A program made the position numbers and the translations under genes. From positions 25,394 to 89,393 of the forward strand of contig JAHBXW010000021.1 of NCBI GenBank assembly GCA_019636235.1: a stretch of DNA of 64,000 nt, in the 5' to 3' direction. The notes beneath the pieces were generated by a model, which saw nothing but the letters and a program-made list of their open reading frames with translations, was not told where the DNA came from and did no database searches. Below are positions 8,683 through 17,898 of this stretch, in pieces (the first letter of the stretch is position 1; every line of letters begins with the position of its first letter). This stretch comes from Planctomyces sp. GTDB taxonomy: Bacteria; Planctomycetota; Planctomycetia; Planctomycetales; Planctomycetaceae.

Positions 8683-10167
8683 ATGTTCGCCCAGCTCCGA
8701 TCGGTTCTGTGGTCGTACGCGACGCAGCCGTTCAACTGGATCGTGTGCCCGCTCGTGTTGGCTCTGTACGGCTGGATGGCCGTCTTGTTCCAACCGCTGC
8801 AGGGAGAACAAGTCCCCGCGCTGGGCATCGTGGCCGTTTATGGCGTGCTCATGGCGCATGCGAGCATCGCGGTGCAGTTGGTACTGCAGTTCTCAGCTCC
8901 CTGCTCACGGCTGTTGCCTGGCTTTGCACGCCCGCACTTCGTCGTCGCGGGAGTGCTGTGGATGCTGTTCACAATGGCCACCGTGCTGCTGATGACGCGC
9001 ATGGGCGCAGCCCCGCTGGGTACGATGGCCTTTATCGCGGCGCCCACAGGCGTGTTGGCCCTGGCGTCGGTTGCCGTGAGCGCGTTGCAGACGAGAATCG
9101 GCGTTGCGCTGCGCGGCTTGGAGGTGTTGTTGCTCCTTGTCGTGATGTTCGCCGCCGCCTTCAGGCGGGACGAAATAATCCACTTCCTGGAAGCGCCTGT
9201 CCCGTGGCTGGCGGCAGCCGTTCTCGCGGGAACCGCGGCCAGTTGCGCAGCGGCCGGACGGAGGCTGATGCGTCTCCATCAGGATCTCGCGGAATTCGGA
9301 CTGGACCACAACGGGCTCTTTCCGAATCGCAAGTTGCAAGCGAGACGCCTCGCCCGAATCGAGCGCGCAGCATCGCGCGGATCGTTCGCCCTCGGCCTGT
9401 TCTCCCTGCAGGAGCGGCGATTGGAAGCGGTCCTCCGCGCGCCGTCAGCGGCGGGACCGGTTGCCCGCTGGCGCGTCGCGGCGTCGACTCCGATATCCGC
9501 GCTGATGCTCGTGCTGGCAATCGGCCCCTGGATTGTCGCCAGCGTCGTGTTGATCGTCCTGTGCCTTGTGGGGTTCGCCGAACAGATGCTGGCGCGTGTA
9601 GGAACGGCTCCCCGTTTGGGGTTTGCCGAATTCGTTCCCCTGACCAGTGTGATCGGCTGCGGTCTCTCGGTTGGGACGAGCGTCATGATGGGCGGCGCCG
9701 CGCTGTCCCGCCGGGGGCTTCTTGCGCAGGAATTGTTGCGTCCGGTGACGCGGGACGAGTTTCGCCGGACGCTCTGCCTGGGCCTGCTGGCGGACCTATG
9801 GCCCTGTTGCGTGGCGGCGCTGATTTGGGGCGGGCTCGCCTGGGCGATCAACGCGGGACCGCGGCTGGGCGTGCCGGCCATCGATACGCATCTCATCCTG
9901 CTGATGTTAGCGATCCTGGCGATGACGGCCGGGATGACGCTGTGGCTGATGTCGGTCGGTGCATCGCAGTGGCAGGCCATGATGGTCCTGTATCTGCTGA
10001 GCATTCCCCTGATGTTCATCGAAGGCGCCCTCTTCGGGAGACTGGGACCTGAGGAGCAGGCGTGGCGCTGGGCGTCCGTGGGCGTGTTGGCTGCGGCCGC
10101 CGCGATCGCCGCTGTTGCCGGCTGGCATCGCTTCTCGCGCACGGAATGGGGCCGCTTGCGGGGCTGA
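8683..10167 (+). CDS. Multi-pass membrane protein, presumed ABC permease
   Basis: 494 residues with about twelve hydrophobic segments in two groups, separated by a hydrophilic stretch near 190-265. No family signature is recognised. Its position 45 bp after the ATPase, behind a GGAGGA ribosome-binding site (8670-8675), and the YtrA-type regulator ahead of the operon argue that it is the transmembrane half of the transporter. The substrate is unknown. The ATPase probably acts as a homodimer with this single large permease. The gene converges on the CNNM gene across 40 bp with no obvious terminator. Confidence 0.7.
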   Translation: MFAQLRSVLWSYATQPFNWIVCPLVLALYGWMAVLFQPLQGEQVPALGIVAVYGVLMAHASIAVQLVLQFSAPCSRLLPGFARPHFVVAGVLWMLFTMATVLLMTRMGAAPLGTMAFIAAPTGVLALASVAVSALQTRIGVALRGLEVLLLLVVMFAAAFRRDEIIHFLEAPVPWLAAAVLAGTAASCAAAGRRLMRLHQDLAEFGLDHNGLFPNRKLQARRLARIERAASRGSFALGLFSLQERRLEAVLRAPSAAGPVARWRVAASTPISALMLVLAIGPWIVASVVLIVLCLVGFAEQMLARVGTAPRLGFAEFVPLTSVIGCGLSVGTSVMMGGAALSRRGLLAQELLRPVTRDEFRRTLCLGLLADLWPCCVAALIWGGLAWAINAGPRLGVPAIDTHLILLMLAILAMTAGMTLWLMSVGASQWQAMMVLYLLSIPLMFIEGALFGRLGPEEQAWRWASVGVLAAAAAIAAVAGWHRFSRTEWGRLRG

Positions 10168-10207
10168 CGCGGAGTGGCCGCTGCCGCACGGGCCGGTCTG
10201 ATCCGCG

Positions 10208-11443
10208 CTATTCTCCCGCGCGGCGATAGACGGCCGCCTCGAAAATCCGGCCGCGACGAACGCGCCGCACGACAAACTCCAGCGGTCCGACGCGACAACT
10301 GTCCCCCGGACGGGGCGGCTGCTCCAGCCGCTCGAGCAGCCAGGCCGACGTCGCCAGGTTCGCTGCCGGCAGTTCGACGCCCGTGCTCTCCGCGACCTCG
10401 CTGACCGGCGTCCCGCCGCCGACCATCCACGTCCCGCCGGTCAGCGAATGCAGCATCCGCGGCAGCCGGTCGAACTCGTCCTCCAGTTCCCCCACCAGCT
10501 CCTCGACGACATCTTCGAACGTCACCAGCCCCAGCGTCCGGCCTTCGGCGCTGCGGACGATCGCCATGTGCACGTGCTCGCTGACGAACCCCTGCAGCAG
10601 CGCGGCGGCGGAACTGCCGGGCCGCACGAACCGCACGGGCCGGATGATGCCCAGAAAGCCCGGCGCCTGCGGGTTGGTGCGCATCGAGTAAATCATCTCC
10701 TTGAAGTTGACGTACCCCACGACGCGATCCGGATCCCCCTCTTCGCAGACGGGAAACCGTGTGTGCGCTTCGACGTGCGCCGTCAGGATGGCCTCGCTCA
10801 AAGTCTGGGTCGTCGACAGAAAACTGACCTGCTCGGCGGGGATCATCAGCTCCTCGACCGGCAGGTGCGACATCCGGGAAGCCCCCTGGATGATCCGCTC
10901 CTGGTAGGGGCTGATCTGGTTCGTGAGCCGCGCCAGTCCCGCAAGGGCGGCGATTTCCTCGACGGTGGCCTGGTGCTGGTCGGTTCGGCCCCGGCCCTCG
11001 AACGGCCGGTTGACCCACCGCACGACATGCAGCAGCGGCGTGAACGCGACGACCATCATGCTCAGCGGCCGGGCGATCAGCGTCGCGATCTCGCGGTTGT
11101 ACCGGACCCCCATCGTCTTCGGCAGGATCTCGGTGAACTGCAGCATCAGCAGCGTGAAGATCAGCGAGAACAGGAGAATCCACTGGTCGCCGAACAGGTC
11201 GTCGAACTGGGCTCCGGCGATCGACGCCCCGATGGTGTGCGCCGCCGTGTTGAGCATCAGGATCACGGCGATCGGCCGCTCGACGTTCGACTTGAACTTC
11301 TGCCAGATCATCCCCACGGTTGGCCGCGCTCGCGACATCTCAGCAATCTGCGTCGGCGTGAGGCTGAGCAGCGTCGCCTCCATCAGCGAACAGATCGCGG
11401 AGATCGACAACGCCAGGATGACGCTCAGGAGAAACACCGACAT
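10208..11443 (-). CDS. CNNM (DUF21)-CBS-CorC/HlyC domain membrane protein
   Basis: 411 residues. The N-terminal half (about 1-175) is the DUF21/CNNM membrane domain, opening with MSVFLLSVILALSISAI and including ILPKTMGVRYN. A pair of CBS domains follows (about 200-320; MIPAEQVSFL, FPVCEEGD, LGLVTFEDVVEELVGEL). The end (about 330-411) is the CorC/HlyC transporter-associated domain. The family is linked to magnesium or other divalent-cation efflux, with CBS domains sensing adenine nucleotides; the old name hemolysin is misleading. The ATG at 11443 follows AGGTGG at good spacing, whereas the frame extends upstream without a membrane start. It is divergent from the Ldh gene. Confidence 0.92.
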   Translation of the reverse strand: MSVFLLSVILALSISAICSLMEATLLSLTPTQIAEMSRARPTVGMIWQKFKSNVERPIAVILMLNTAAHTIGASIAGAQFDDLFGDQWILLFSLIFTLLMLQFTEILPKTMGVRYNREIATLIARPLSMMVVAFTPLLHVVRWVNRPFEGRGRTDQHQATVEEIAALAGLARLTNQISPYQERIIQGASRMSHLPVEELMIPAEQVSFLSTTQTLSEAILTAHVEAHTRFPVCEEGDPDRVVGYVNFKEMIYSMRTNPQAPGFLGIIRPVRFVRPGSSAAALLQGFVSEHVHMAIVRSAEGRTLGLVTFEDVVEELVGELEDEFDRLPRMLHSLTGGTWMVGGGTPVSEVAESTGVELPAANLATSAWLLERLEQPPRPGDSCRVGPLEFVVRRVRRGRIFEAAVYRRAGE

Positions 11444-11601
11444 CAGCAGCCACCTCGTGAGGATGAAATCGGCCCCATGGTGAGAACTGGAAGTGTGCGA
11501 CGCCAGCGACGTCCCCCGTGCGAGGCGTCCGCGCGGGCCGCTGCGCAGCCGGCTTCTGCGGTCAATCGACGTTGTCCGGCGTTCGGGGTATCGTCCACGG
11601 C

Positions 11602-12690
11602 ATGCCTGAAGTCCCCACGTCGAGCGCCGCAATGCCCGTTTTCACTGTCGATCAGCTTCGCGAACTGGGCCGTTCCCTGTTGATGGCCGCTGGCACGCCT
11701 CCGGCCGCCGCGGAGACCGTCGCCGAGGAGCTCGCCCAGGCGAACCTCGTCGGACACGACAGCCATGGCGTGATGCGGCTCGTGCAGTACGTGCAGATGA
11801 TCCACGACGGCTTTGTGAAGCCGACGGCGGCGCTGGAGGTCATTCAGCATGGCCCGGGCTATGCCGTTCTGGACGCGCACTTCAGCCTGGGCCAGGTGGC
11901 CGCGGCGAAGGCGCTGGAGCTGGGCCTTGAGCAGGCCCAGGCGGTGGGCACGGCGACCATCCTGGTGCGCAATTGCAATCACGTGGGGCGGCTGGGGTCG
12001 TACGGCGAGCAGGCGGCTCGTCGGGGGTGCCTGGCGCTGATGGCGGTCAACGCGCCCGGTCCGGGAGGGGTGGCGCCGTTCGGCGGGATCGATCGCAGGC
12101 TGGGGACGAACCCGATCTGCATGGCCGCTCCCCGCGGCGACGGGGCGGTTGTCCTGGACATGACGACAAGCGCGACCGCCGAGGGGAAGCTGCGAGTCGC
12201 CTTCCAGAAGGGGGAACCGATCGGCGAGGGGCTGCTGATCAATTCGTGCGGCGAGGCGTCGATCAATCCGGCGGATTTCTACGCGAATCCATGCGGCGCG
12301 ATACTGCCGCTGGGGGGCGGGATGGGGCACAAGGGGTTCGGGCTGGCGGTGATGATCGACATTTTCTGCGGCATTCTGTCGGGCAGCGGCGTGGCGCGGA
12401 CCGACCTGCCGCGCGGGGCGAATGGGGTGTGGCTGCAACTGCTGGAGATCGAGCGGTTCCTGCCGCGGAGCGTGTACGACATGTGGATGGACCGCTACGT
12501 GGCGCATCTCAAGGACTGCCGGCTGCAGCCGGGGTGCGCCGAGATTCTGCTTCCCGGAGAGATCGAGCAGCGGCGACGGGCGGAGCGCGAGCGGGACGGC
12601 ATACCGATTCCCGAGGAGACGCTGCGTCAGATTCTGGAGACGGCGTCCCGGCTGGGGGCGGACGTGTCGTTCCTGTCTGTCGAGGGCTAG
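11602..12690 (+). CDS. Ldh family oxidoreductase (malate/L-lactate dehydrogenase type)
   Basis: 362 residues, the standard length of the LDH2/MDH2 family, NAD(P)-dependent 2-hydroxyacid or related dehydrogenases unrelated to classical LDH. Motifs: DSHGVMRL near residue 55, RNCNHVGRLGSYGEQAA near 130, GTNPICMAAP near 173 and GGGMGHKGFGLAVMID near 240. The substrate cannot be read: malate, lactate, ureidoglycolate, sulfolactate and imino-acid members all look alike. The ATG at 11602 is used; the open frame runs back to a GTG at 11518, but those codons lack family sequence. It stands alone, divergent from the CNNM gene. Confidence 0.92.
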   Translation: MPEVPTSSAAMPVFTVDQLRELGRSLLMAAGTPPAAAETVAEELAQANLVGHDSHGVMRLVQYVQMIHDGFVKPTAALEVIQHGPGYAVLDAHFSLGQVAAAKALELGLEQAQAVGTATILVRNCNHVGRLGSYGEQAARRGCLALMAVNAPGPGGVAPFGGIDRRLGTNPICMAAPRGDGAVVLDMTTSATAEGKLRVAFQKGEPIGEGLLINSCGEASINPADFYANPCGAILPLGGGMGHKGFGLAVMIDIFCGILSGSGVARTDLPRGANGVWLQLLEIERFLPRSVYDMWMDRYVAHLKDCRLQPGCAEILLPGEIEQRRRAERERDGIPIPEETLRQILETASRLGADVSFLSVEG

Positions 12691-12951
12691 AGCGTCGGGA
12701 TGGATTTCGCCGTGCGCGCCGGTTGTAGCGGCCGCGCCGGGAGCGGCGGTCGGGTTGCCGCGCCCCGGGTTGGGCATTCCCCGGGGTCTCAAGCCGCCGT
12801 AGTCTGATTCTCGATACAACCGAAGGCGGACAGACCGCGCGGGATGCGTCCTGCGCTGAGCCTTGCGCCATGCCTGGAAAATCGCGGGATTGGCCGCGGG
12901 TCGCCCGGCACGCGCCCGCCTGATATCCGGATGACAGCTGGAGACGTTCGA

Positions 12952-15177
12952 ATGCCGCTTCTGTCGCGCACCCGTTGGCTGGCGCTTGCGTCCCTTGCGG
13001 CGTCGTCGGCGATTCCGGCGCATCTGCCGGCTCAGGAGGCGGAGCCGAGCGGACCGGCCTCGCCGCTGGCCGTCGAGCCGTCCTCCCCGACCGAGCTGTT
13101 CCGGGCGGTGCTGTTCACCCTGCGGCTGGACCGGGCGGACGTTGCCCGGCGTTACCTGGACGCGTTCCTGGCGGACAATCCGGACGACGACCTGCTGCTG
13201 CAGCTGCGGAACGATTACGGGACGGGCACGTTTCTGGAGCTGGCGCGAGTCGAGGCGCTGCGGCCTTCGTCGGACGATCTGCTGGACCGGGTCCGCGCGG
13301 CGGCGCTGGCGCGGATCGCCGACCCCGTGATCGTGGACCGGCTGATCAATCAGCTCAGCGGAACTCCACGGGAGCGGGACGCGGCGCTGACCGAGCTGCG
13401 TCATCTGCGGGCGTACGCGGTCCCCCACATTCTGCGGCGGGCGACGGCGCTGGATTCGCGGATGCCGGCTGAGCAGGCGGTCGCGACGCTGGTCGCGCTG
13501 CGTCAGGACGCGGTGAATCCGCTGATCGCGGCGCTCCGTGGCGGCCCCGACATTGTGCAGGGTCTGGCTGCCGACGCCCTGGGGTGGATTGGCGGCCGCG
13601 AGGCGGAGCTGGCGCTGTGGAAACCTGCATTCGGCGAGTCATCGTCGGAAGGTCTGAAGCAGAGCGCGCGGCGCGGCCTGGCTCGGATCCTGCACGGCGA
13701 CGCGGACCGGACGGACCTCGTGGATCCCTTCGCGATCACGCGTCGGCTCGACGCCCGCGCCGATCGTCAGTACCGCCGTGAACTGCTGCCCGAGGCGGAG
13801 GCGGACGGCCTGGTGGGGGTGTGGTCGTGGGACGCCGAGCGGAACACGCTGCTGGAAGCTCGGACGACGCCGGAAGCCGCGGCCTTGTACTTCGCGGAAC
13901 TTGAGACGCGGGAAGCGATCGCTCTCGGCGGACCGGAACGGGCGCGGCAGTCGTTGCTGCTGGCGATTCTGCTGGAGCGGGACGTCGAGCGGGCCGGCTG
14001 GCAGAACGCGATTCCCGAAGGACCGGACACGGCGCACGACCTGGCGCTGGCGGCCGGGCCGGACGCGGTCGAAGACGCTCTGAAAATCGCCTTGAAGGCC
14101 GAACAGCCGGGCGCCGCGCTGTCCGCCCTCCGGGTGCTGGGACAAACCGGATCCCGCAGCCGGCTGACCGGCAAGCAGGGAGCGACGTCGCCGGTGCTGG
14201 AAGCGCTGGGCGCTCCCGAGCCGCGTGTGCAGTTCGCCGCAGCCGAGACGATTCTGCAGTGGGACCCGGACCAGCCCTTCCCGCAGGCGCGGCGCGTCGT
14301 CGAGATTCTGGCCCGCGCGCTCAATGCCGAAGGCCGGCGGGACGGAGTCGTGATTGATCCGAACGCCCGTCGCGCGACCGAAATGGGCGATTTCCTGAAC
14401 ACGCTGGGTTACGACCCGCACATCACCCGGACGGGCCTGGACGGCTTCCAGGAAGTCGCCGCCCGGGGGGATGTTGCGCTGGCCGTCATTCACCTGAACT
14501 CCATCCGCTGGGACCTCTCGCAGACGATCGCCAACCTGCGCGCCGATGCGCGGACCCGCAACGTCCCGATCGCCGTGTATGGCCCGTCCGGCCTGCAGGA
14601 CCGTGTGCGGCATCTCCAGGAGCAGCACCGTCGCGTCGCGTACCTCGAGGAGTCGCGCGACTCCTTCGACGTGCAGCGCCAGCTCCGGCCGCTGCTCGCG
14701 CAGGTCTCCCCTCCGGCCATGACGGACGCCCAGCGCCGCGACATGCAGGCATCGGCCGTGTACTGGCTGCAGCACATCGCCGAGGGGCGGCGCACGAACG
14801 TGTTCGAATTGGGCTTGGCCGAATCGGCCCTGTCGAACGCGCTGAATGTCCCCGAGCTGGCCGCGCCCGCGCTGTCGGCCATCGGCGCTATCGCGACTCC
14901 AGGCGCCCAGGAGCGGCTGCTCGATTCGGCGGTCAACACGACGCAGCCGGCCGACATCCGACGAATTGCCGCGCGTCAGCTGGGCTTCCACATCCAGCGG
15001 TTCGGGCTGCTGCTGAGCGGAGACTCGATGAGCCGGCTGCGCTCGGCCGTCGAAGTCGAAGACGATCCGCGGACGCACACGGCGCTGATCGCGGTGCTGG
15101 GGTCGCTGAATCCGGACGCCCAGCGGGTTCAGGAGCTGCTGAAGTCGGCGCCCCCGCCGCAACCGCCGCTGGAGTAG
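12952..15177 (+). CDS. Secreted HEAT-repeat protein with an embedded degenerate receiver domain
   Basis: 741 residues. A signal peptide covers about 1-28 (MPLLSRTRW then a hydrophobic core and an AQ cleavage end). Alpha-helical HEAT-like repeats occupy about 110-440 and 600-730. Between them, about 463-585, is a receiver-like fold: VVIDPNARRATEMGDFLNTLGYD, then AVIHLNS where a response regulator has its phosphoacceptor aspartate (here H514), then NVPIAVYGPSG. It cannot be phosphorylated in the usual way and, with a signal peptide, would sit outside the cytoplasm. The start at 12952 is chosen because it opens the signal peptide. The function is unknown; it may be a scaffold. Confidence 0.75.
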   Translation: MPLLSRTRWLALASLAASSAIPAHLPAQEAEPSGPASPLAVEPSSPTELFRAVLFTLRLDRADVARRYLDAFLADNPDDDLLLQLRNDYGTGTFLELARVEALRPSSDDLLDRVRAAALARIADPVIVDRLINQLSGTPRERDAALTELRHLRAYAVPHILRRATALDSRMPAEQAVATLVALRQDAVNPLIAALRGGPDIVQGLAADALGWIGGREAELALWKPAFGESSSEGLKQSARRGLARILHGDADRTDLVDPFAITRRLDARADRQYRRELLPEAEADGLVGVWSWDAERNTLLEARTTPEAAALYFAELETREAIALGGPERARQSLLLAILLERDVERAGWQNAIPEGPDTAHDLALAAGPDAVEDALKIALKAEQPGAALSALRVLGQTGSRSRLTGKQGATSPVLEALGAPEPRVQFAAAETILQWDPDQPFPQARRVVEILARALNAEGRRDGVVIDPNARRATEMGDFLNTLGYDPHITRTGLDGFQEVAARGDVALAVIHLNSIRWDLSQTIANLRADARTRNVPIAVYGPSGLQDRVRHLQEQHRRVAYLEESRDSFDVQRQLRPLLAQVSPPAMTDAQRRDMQASAVYWLQHIAEGRRTNVFELGLAESALSNALNVPELAAPALSAIGAIATPGAQERLLDSAVNTTQPADIRRIAARQLGFHIQRFGLLLSGDSMSRLRSAVEVEDDPRTHTALIAVLGSLNPDAQRVQELLKSAPPPQPPLE

Positions 15178-15190
15178 CCGTCCCTCGGCT

Positions 15191-16396
15191 TCACTGGCCG
15201 GCGGCGATCTTCCACAGCCGCGCGTCGCTGCGGACATACAGAGCGCCGTCGGCCGCCGCCGGCGTGCAGAGAATCGTGTCTTCGAAACTGTGCTGCGACA
15301 CGATCTCGCCGCGGTTCGCCAGGTTCACGACGAATCCCACGCCGTTCTCGTTGAACACGTACAGATGATCGCCGGCGATGATCGCCGAGCCGCTGAAGGG
15401 CCCCTCCAGCCGCGACTGCCATTCCCGCTTGCCCGTCGCCGCATCGGCACAGCTCAGCACGCCGCCGTCATTGACGACATATACCTTGCCGCGGTGCGCC
15501 AGCACGCTGCCCGTGCCAGGGTTCAGGCTGCCCTCCTGCCAGACGATTTCCGCGACGTTGGGAGTCGACTTGCCGGGGCGGATCGCCGTGACGCCATGCG
15601 AAGGAACATAGGCGATGCCCTCCACGACCGACGTGGAGGGAATCGTCGACGCGCCGTCGTCGTACGTCCAGCGGACTTCGCCCGAGCGGGCCTCCATCGC
15701 GGAGACGCCCTCGCCCGATTGAATCAGCACCAGCTCCTCCTGACTGTCCGGCTGGCGCCACAGCGCCGGCGACGTCCAGTTCGCCATCCGGGGCCGCTGC
15801 AGATGCCAGCGCTCCTCCCCCGTGCGGACGTCGAGGCCGGCCGTGAAGGAGTCGGCGTCGTTCTCGACCATCACGACGATCGTGTCTCCGGACACGACCG
15901 GCGAAGAGGACATGCCCAGGCTGTTGCTGGCGTTGGGATAGTCATACGTCAGGCCGCGGAACCAGAGCAGGTTGCCGTCCAGGTCCAGGCAGGCCATGTC
16001 GTTGCTGGAGTAGAAGGCGAAGATGCGTTCGCCGTCGCTGGCCGGCGTCGGCGCGGCGTTGCAGGTCTTGGGGTGACCGCTGGTGCGTCCCGTGGCCCAG
16101 AACTGCCGTTCCCACAGTTGCCGGCCGGTCTTGGCGTCGAAGCACAACGCGTGCAGCCGCTCCTGACGTCCGCCGCTGGAGCACGTCACGATGACTCGCC
16201 CCTGCACGACGATCGGGCTCGACAGCCCCCTGCCGGGCAGGTCCGCCGTCCAGGCGACATTGGAGTCGTCCGACCAGCTCAACGGCAGCGGCGCGTCCGC
16301 GATGGACGCCGTCTCGACGCCGCGAAACGAACGCCAGTCGCCCGCCAGCGCGACCGATCCGGCGAACAACGCGAGAACTCCGGCTAGACGCAGCAT
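15191..16396 (-). CDS. PQQ-binding-like beta-propeller repeat protein
   Basis: 401 residues. A signal peptide (MLRLAGVLALFAGSVALA, about 1-18) is followed by DWRSFRG and a beta propeller whose blades carry AxDAxTGxxxW-like repeats such as CFDAKTGRQLWERQF, LDVRTGEERWHLQ, MEARSGEVRWTYD and CADAATGKREWQS. Such planctomycete proteins are secreted and resemble the PQQ dehydrogenase fold without clear catalytic residues; they probably act as binding or scaffold proteins. The ATG at 16396 is preferred over an upstream TTG at 16414 because it opens the signal peptide. It converges on the HEAT protein gene 13 bp away. Confidence 0.88.
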   Translation of the reverse strand: MLRLAGVLALFAGSVALAGDWRSFRGVETASIADAPLPLSWSDDSNVAWTADLPGRGLSSPIVVQGRVIVTCSSGGRQERLHALCFDAKTGRQLWERQFWATGRTSGHPKTCNAAPTPASDGERIFAFYSSNDMACLDLDGNLLWFRGLTYDYPNASNSLGMSSSPVVSGDTIVVMVENDADSFTAGLDVRTGEERWHLQRPRMANWTSPALWRQPDSQEELVLIQSGEGVSAMEARSGEVRWTYDDGASTIPSTSVVEGIAYVPSHGVTAIRPGKSTPNVAEIVWQEGSLNPGTGSVLAHRGKVYVVNDGGVLSCADAATGKREWQSRLEGPFSGSAIIAGDHLYVFNENGVGFVVNLANRGEIVSQHSFEDTILCTPAAADGALYVRSDARLWKIAAGQ

Positions 16397-16479
16397 GGGA
16401 ACACCGTCAGTCAATACGGAAGGGAATTTGAAATCATGCGGCCCGGCAAGGCGGCCCGCTGAGACGGGCGGGGTCGCCG

Positions 16480-17649
16480 TCAGGGATTCGTCGAGGCCTC
16501 GGATTCCGCGGCGGCGGTCCGTCTGGGCGCGGGAGGAATCGCCCGGCCTGTCAGGTCGCAGACCCGGAACTGGAACGACCAGTCCTGCGCCCAGGCGTCT
16601 TCCTGCTCATTCTGGCAAACCTTGAGCAACAGTCTGTTCTCGCCGGGCTTCAGCCGGCCGCGGACCTGGTACTGGTCGAAGAACATGCCGCGGTGATATT
16701 CCTCGCGGGCGAACAGCAATTCTCCGTTCAGCCACAGCTTCCAGGCGTTTGGGGTCGCCAGCCGGAACTCGACGTCGCGCGTCGCCTCGGATTCGAAGGT
16801 CGTCGTGGCGTACATGATGGCCCCCTTGTAAGGCGCCACGAGACCCGCGATATCGAACAGCCCGTCCGACTTCGTGCTGGTGTAGGGCATCCAGCGCGTC
16901 TTGCCGGATTGACCGTCGTGTTCATAGCTGTACTCCTTGTCGAGCGCGACCTCCTGTTCCGGCGGGTAGGGCACGTCGAAGCCTCCCTGATTCTTGTTGT
17001 CGAACGGCCCCAGCAGCGTCCACTGCATCAGGAACCCGGCGTGCTGCACGAAATTGACTTCGTGTCCCAGATCCTTGAGGACTTTTGCCAGCTCCTGAAC
17101 CTGATCCTCATCCCCCGCCCCTTCGAGCGCCGCAAGATAGGCCGTGCGGGCCGCGTCGCGATCCCCCTGCTCCAGCAGCTCGGCCGCGGTCTGCATCTGC
17201 ACCACGACGGCGTCCCGCCGCATTTCGCTGCTGGGATCGTCCAGCGACCGAGCGATGATCCGCGCAGCAGCCTCGGCATCGGATTTCGCCAGCCATTCGA
17301 AAGCCAGCCGCCGGGCGCGCGGCTCGTTGGCCCGGTCGTCGAAAAACGCCCGCAGCGCGTCCGCAGGGAATTGCCCAGGCGTTTCAATCGCGCGGGAGGC
17401 GATGGCTTCAAACGCGCCGCGCAGCCAGTTGCGCGCCAGCGGATTGCAGTCGTTCATCGCCTTCAGGATCGGCAGCAGCGCGTCCGGACCGGATGCCGAC
17501 AACGCCGCCGCCGCTCGCACCGCGGCCTCTTGTCCCTGACCGCGTTCCGCGACGCCCGCCACTTGCCGGGCCAGCGCTTCCGCCTCGTCCGCGGCCCGGC
17601 AAGCCGTCGCCGCGCCGCACACCACCAGCACACTGAGAATCCTGCGCAT
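16480..17649 (-). CDS. Secreted HEAT-like protein of unknown function
   Basis: 389 residues. A signal peptide (MRRILSVLVVCGAATACRAA, about 1-20) includes a cysteine, but no good lipobox. Helical repeat sequence with HEAT character spans about 25-200. The C-terminal half (about 210-370) is beta-rich; FRLATPNAWKLWLNGELLF and GRLKPGENRLLLKVCQNE resemble the jelly-roll segments seen at the ends of planctomycete secreted hydrolases. No catalytic motif is visible. The ATG at 17649 follows AAGGGCGTGAG. It is transcribed just ahead of the PQQ propeller gene with 83 bp between, so the two may be co-transcribed. Confidence 0.75.
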   Translation of the reverse strand: MRRILSVLVVCGAATACRAADEAEALARQVAGVAERGQGQEAAVRAAAALSASGPDALLPILKAMNDCNPLARNWLRGAFEAIASRAIETPGQFPADALRAFFDDRANEPRARRLAFEWLAKSDAEAAARIIARSLDDPSSEMRRDAVVVQMQTAAELLEQGDRDAARTAYLAALEGAGDEDQVQELAKVLKDLGHEVNFVQHAGFLMQWTLLGPFDNKNQGGFDVPYPPEQEVALDKEYSYEHDGQSGKTRWMPYTSTKSDGLFDIAGLVAPYKGAIMYATTTFESEATRDVEFRLATPNAWKLWLNGELLFAREEYHRGMFFDQYQVRGRLKPGENRLLLKVCQNEQEDAWAQDWSFQFRVCDLTGRAIPPAPRRTAAAESEASTNP

Positions 17650-17898
17650 CTCACGCCCTTCCGAACTCGAACCCGGGGGTATCGCATTCCGGCCGCGAAT
17701 CGCCGGAGGCTCTCCGGCCGGCTGAGTCCGTTCCAGCCGCAGCGAGGTTATGCGCGCCCCAACGAACAATCAATCGTGCGATCGCGCCGTCCCGGCCGCG
17801 GCCCCGATCTTCGCGCCGGAGTGACATCAACGGGTCAATTGCTGATGATGAAGCGAGCTTTCCGGAGAAGAGTCGATCCTCGAGTTTCTGGAGTCAGC

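Noticed and set aside
13639..15237. A 532-codon reverse-strand open frame
   Set aside because: Antisense of the HEAT protein gene; no signal peptide, no domain and shadow-like composition.
16693..17898. N-terminal extension of the ceramidase-like gene by about 400 codons
   Set aside because: The extension is antisense to the HEAT-like gene at 16480-17649. A twin-arginine signal begins at the ATG at 17899.
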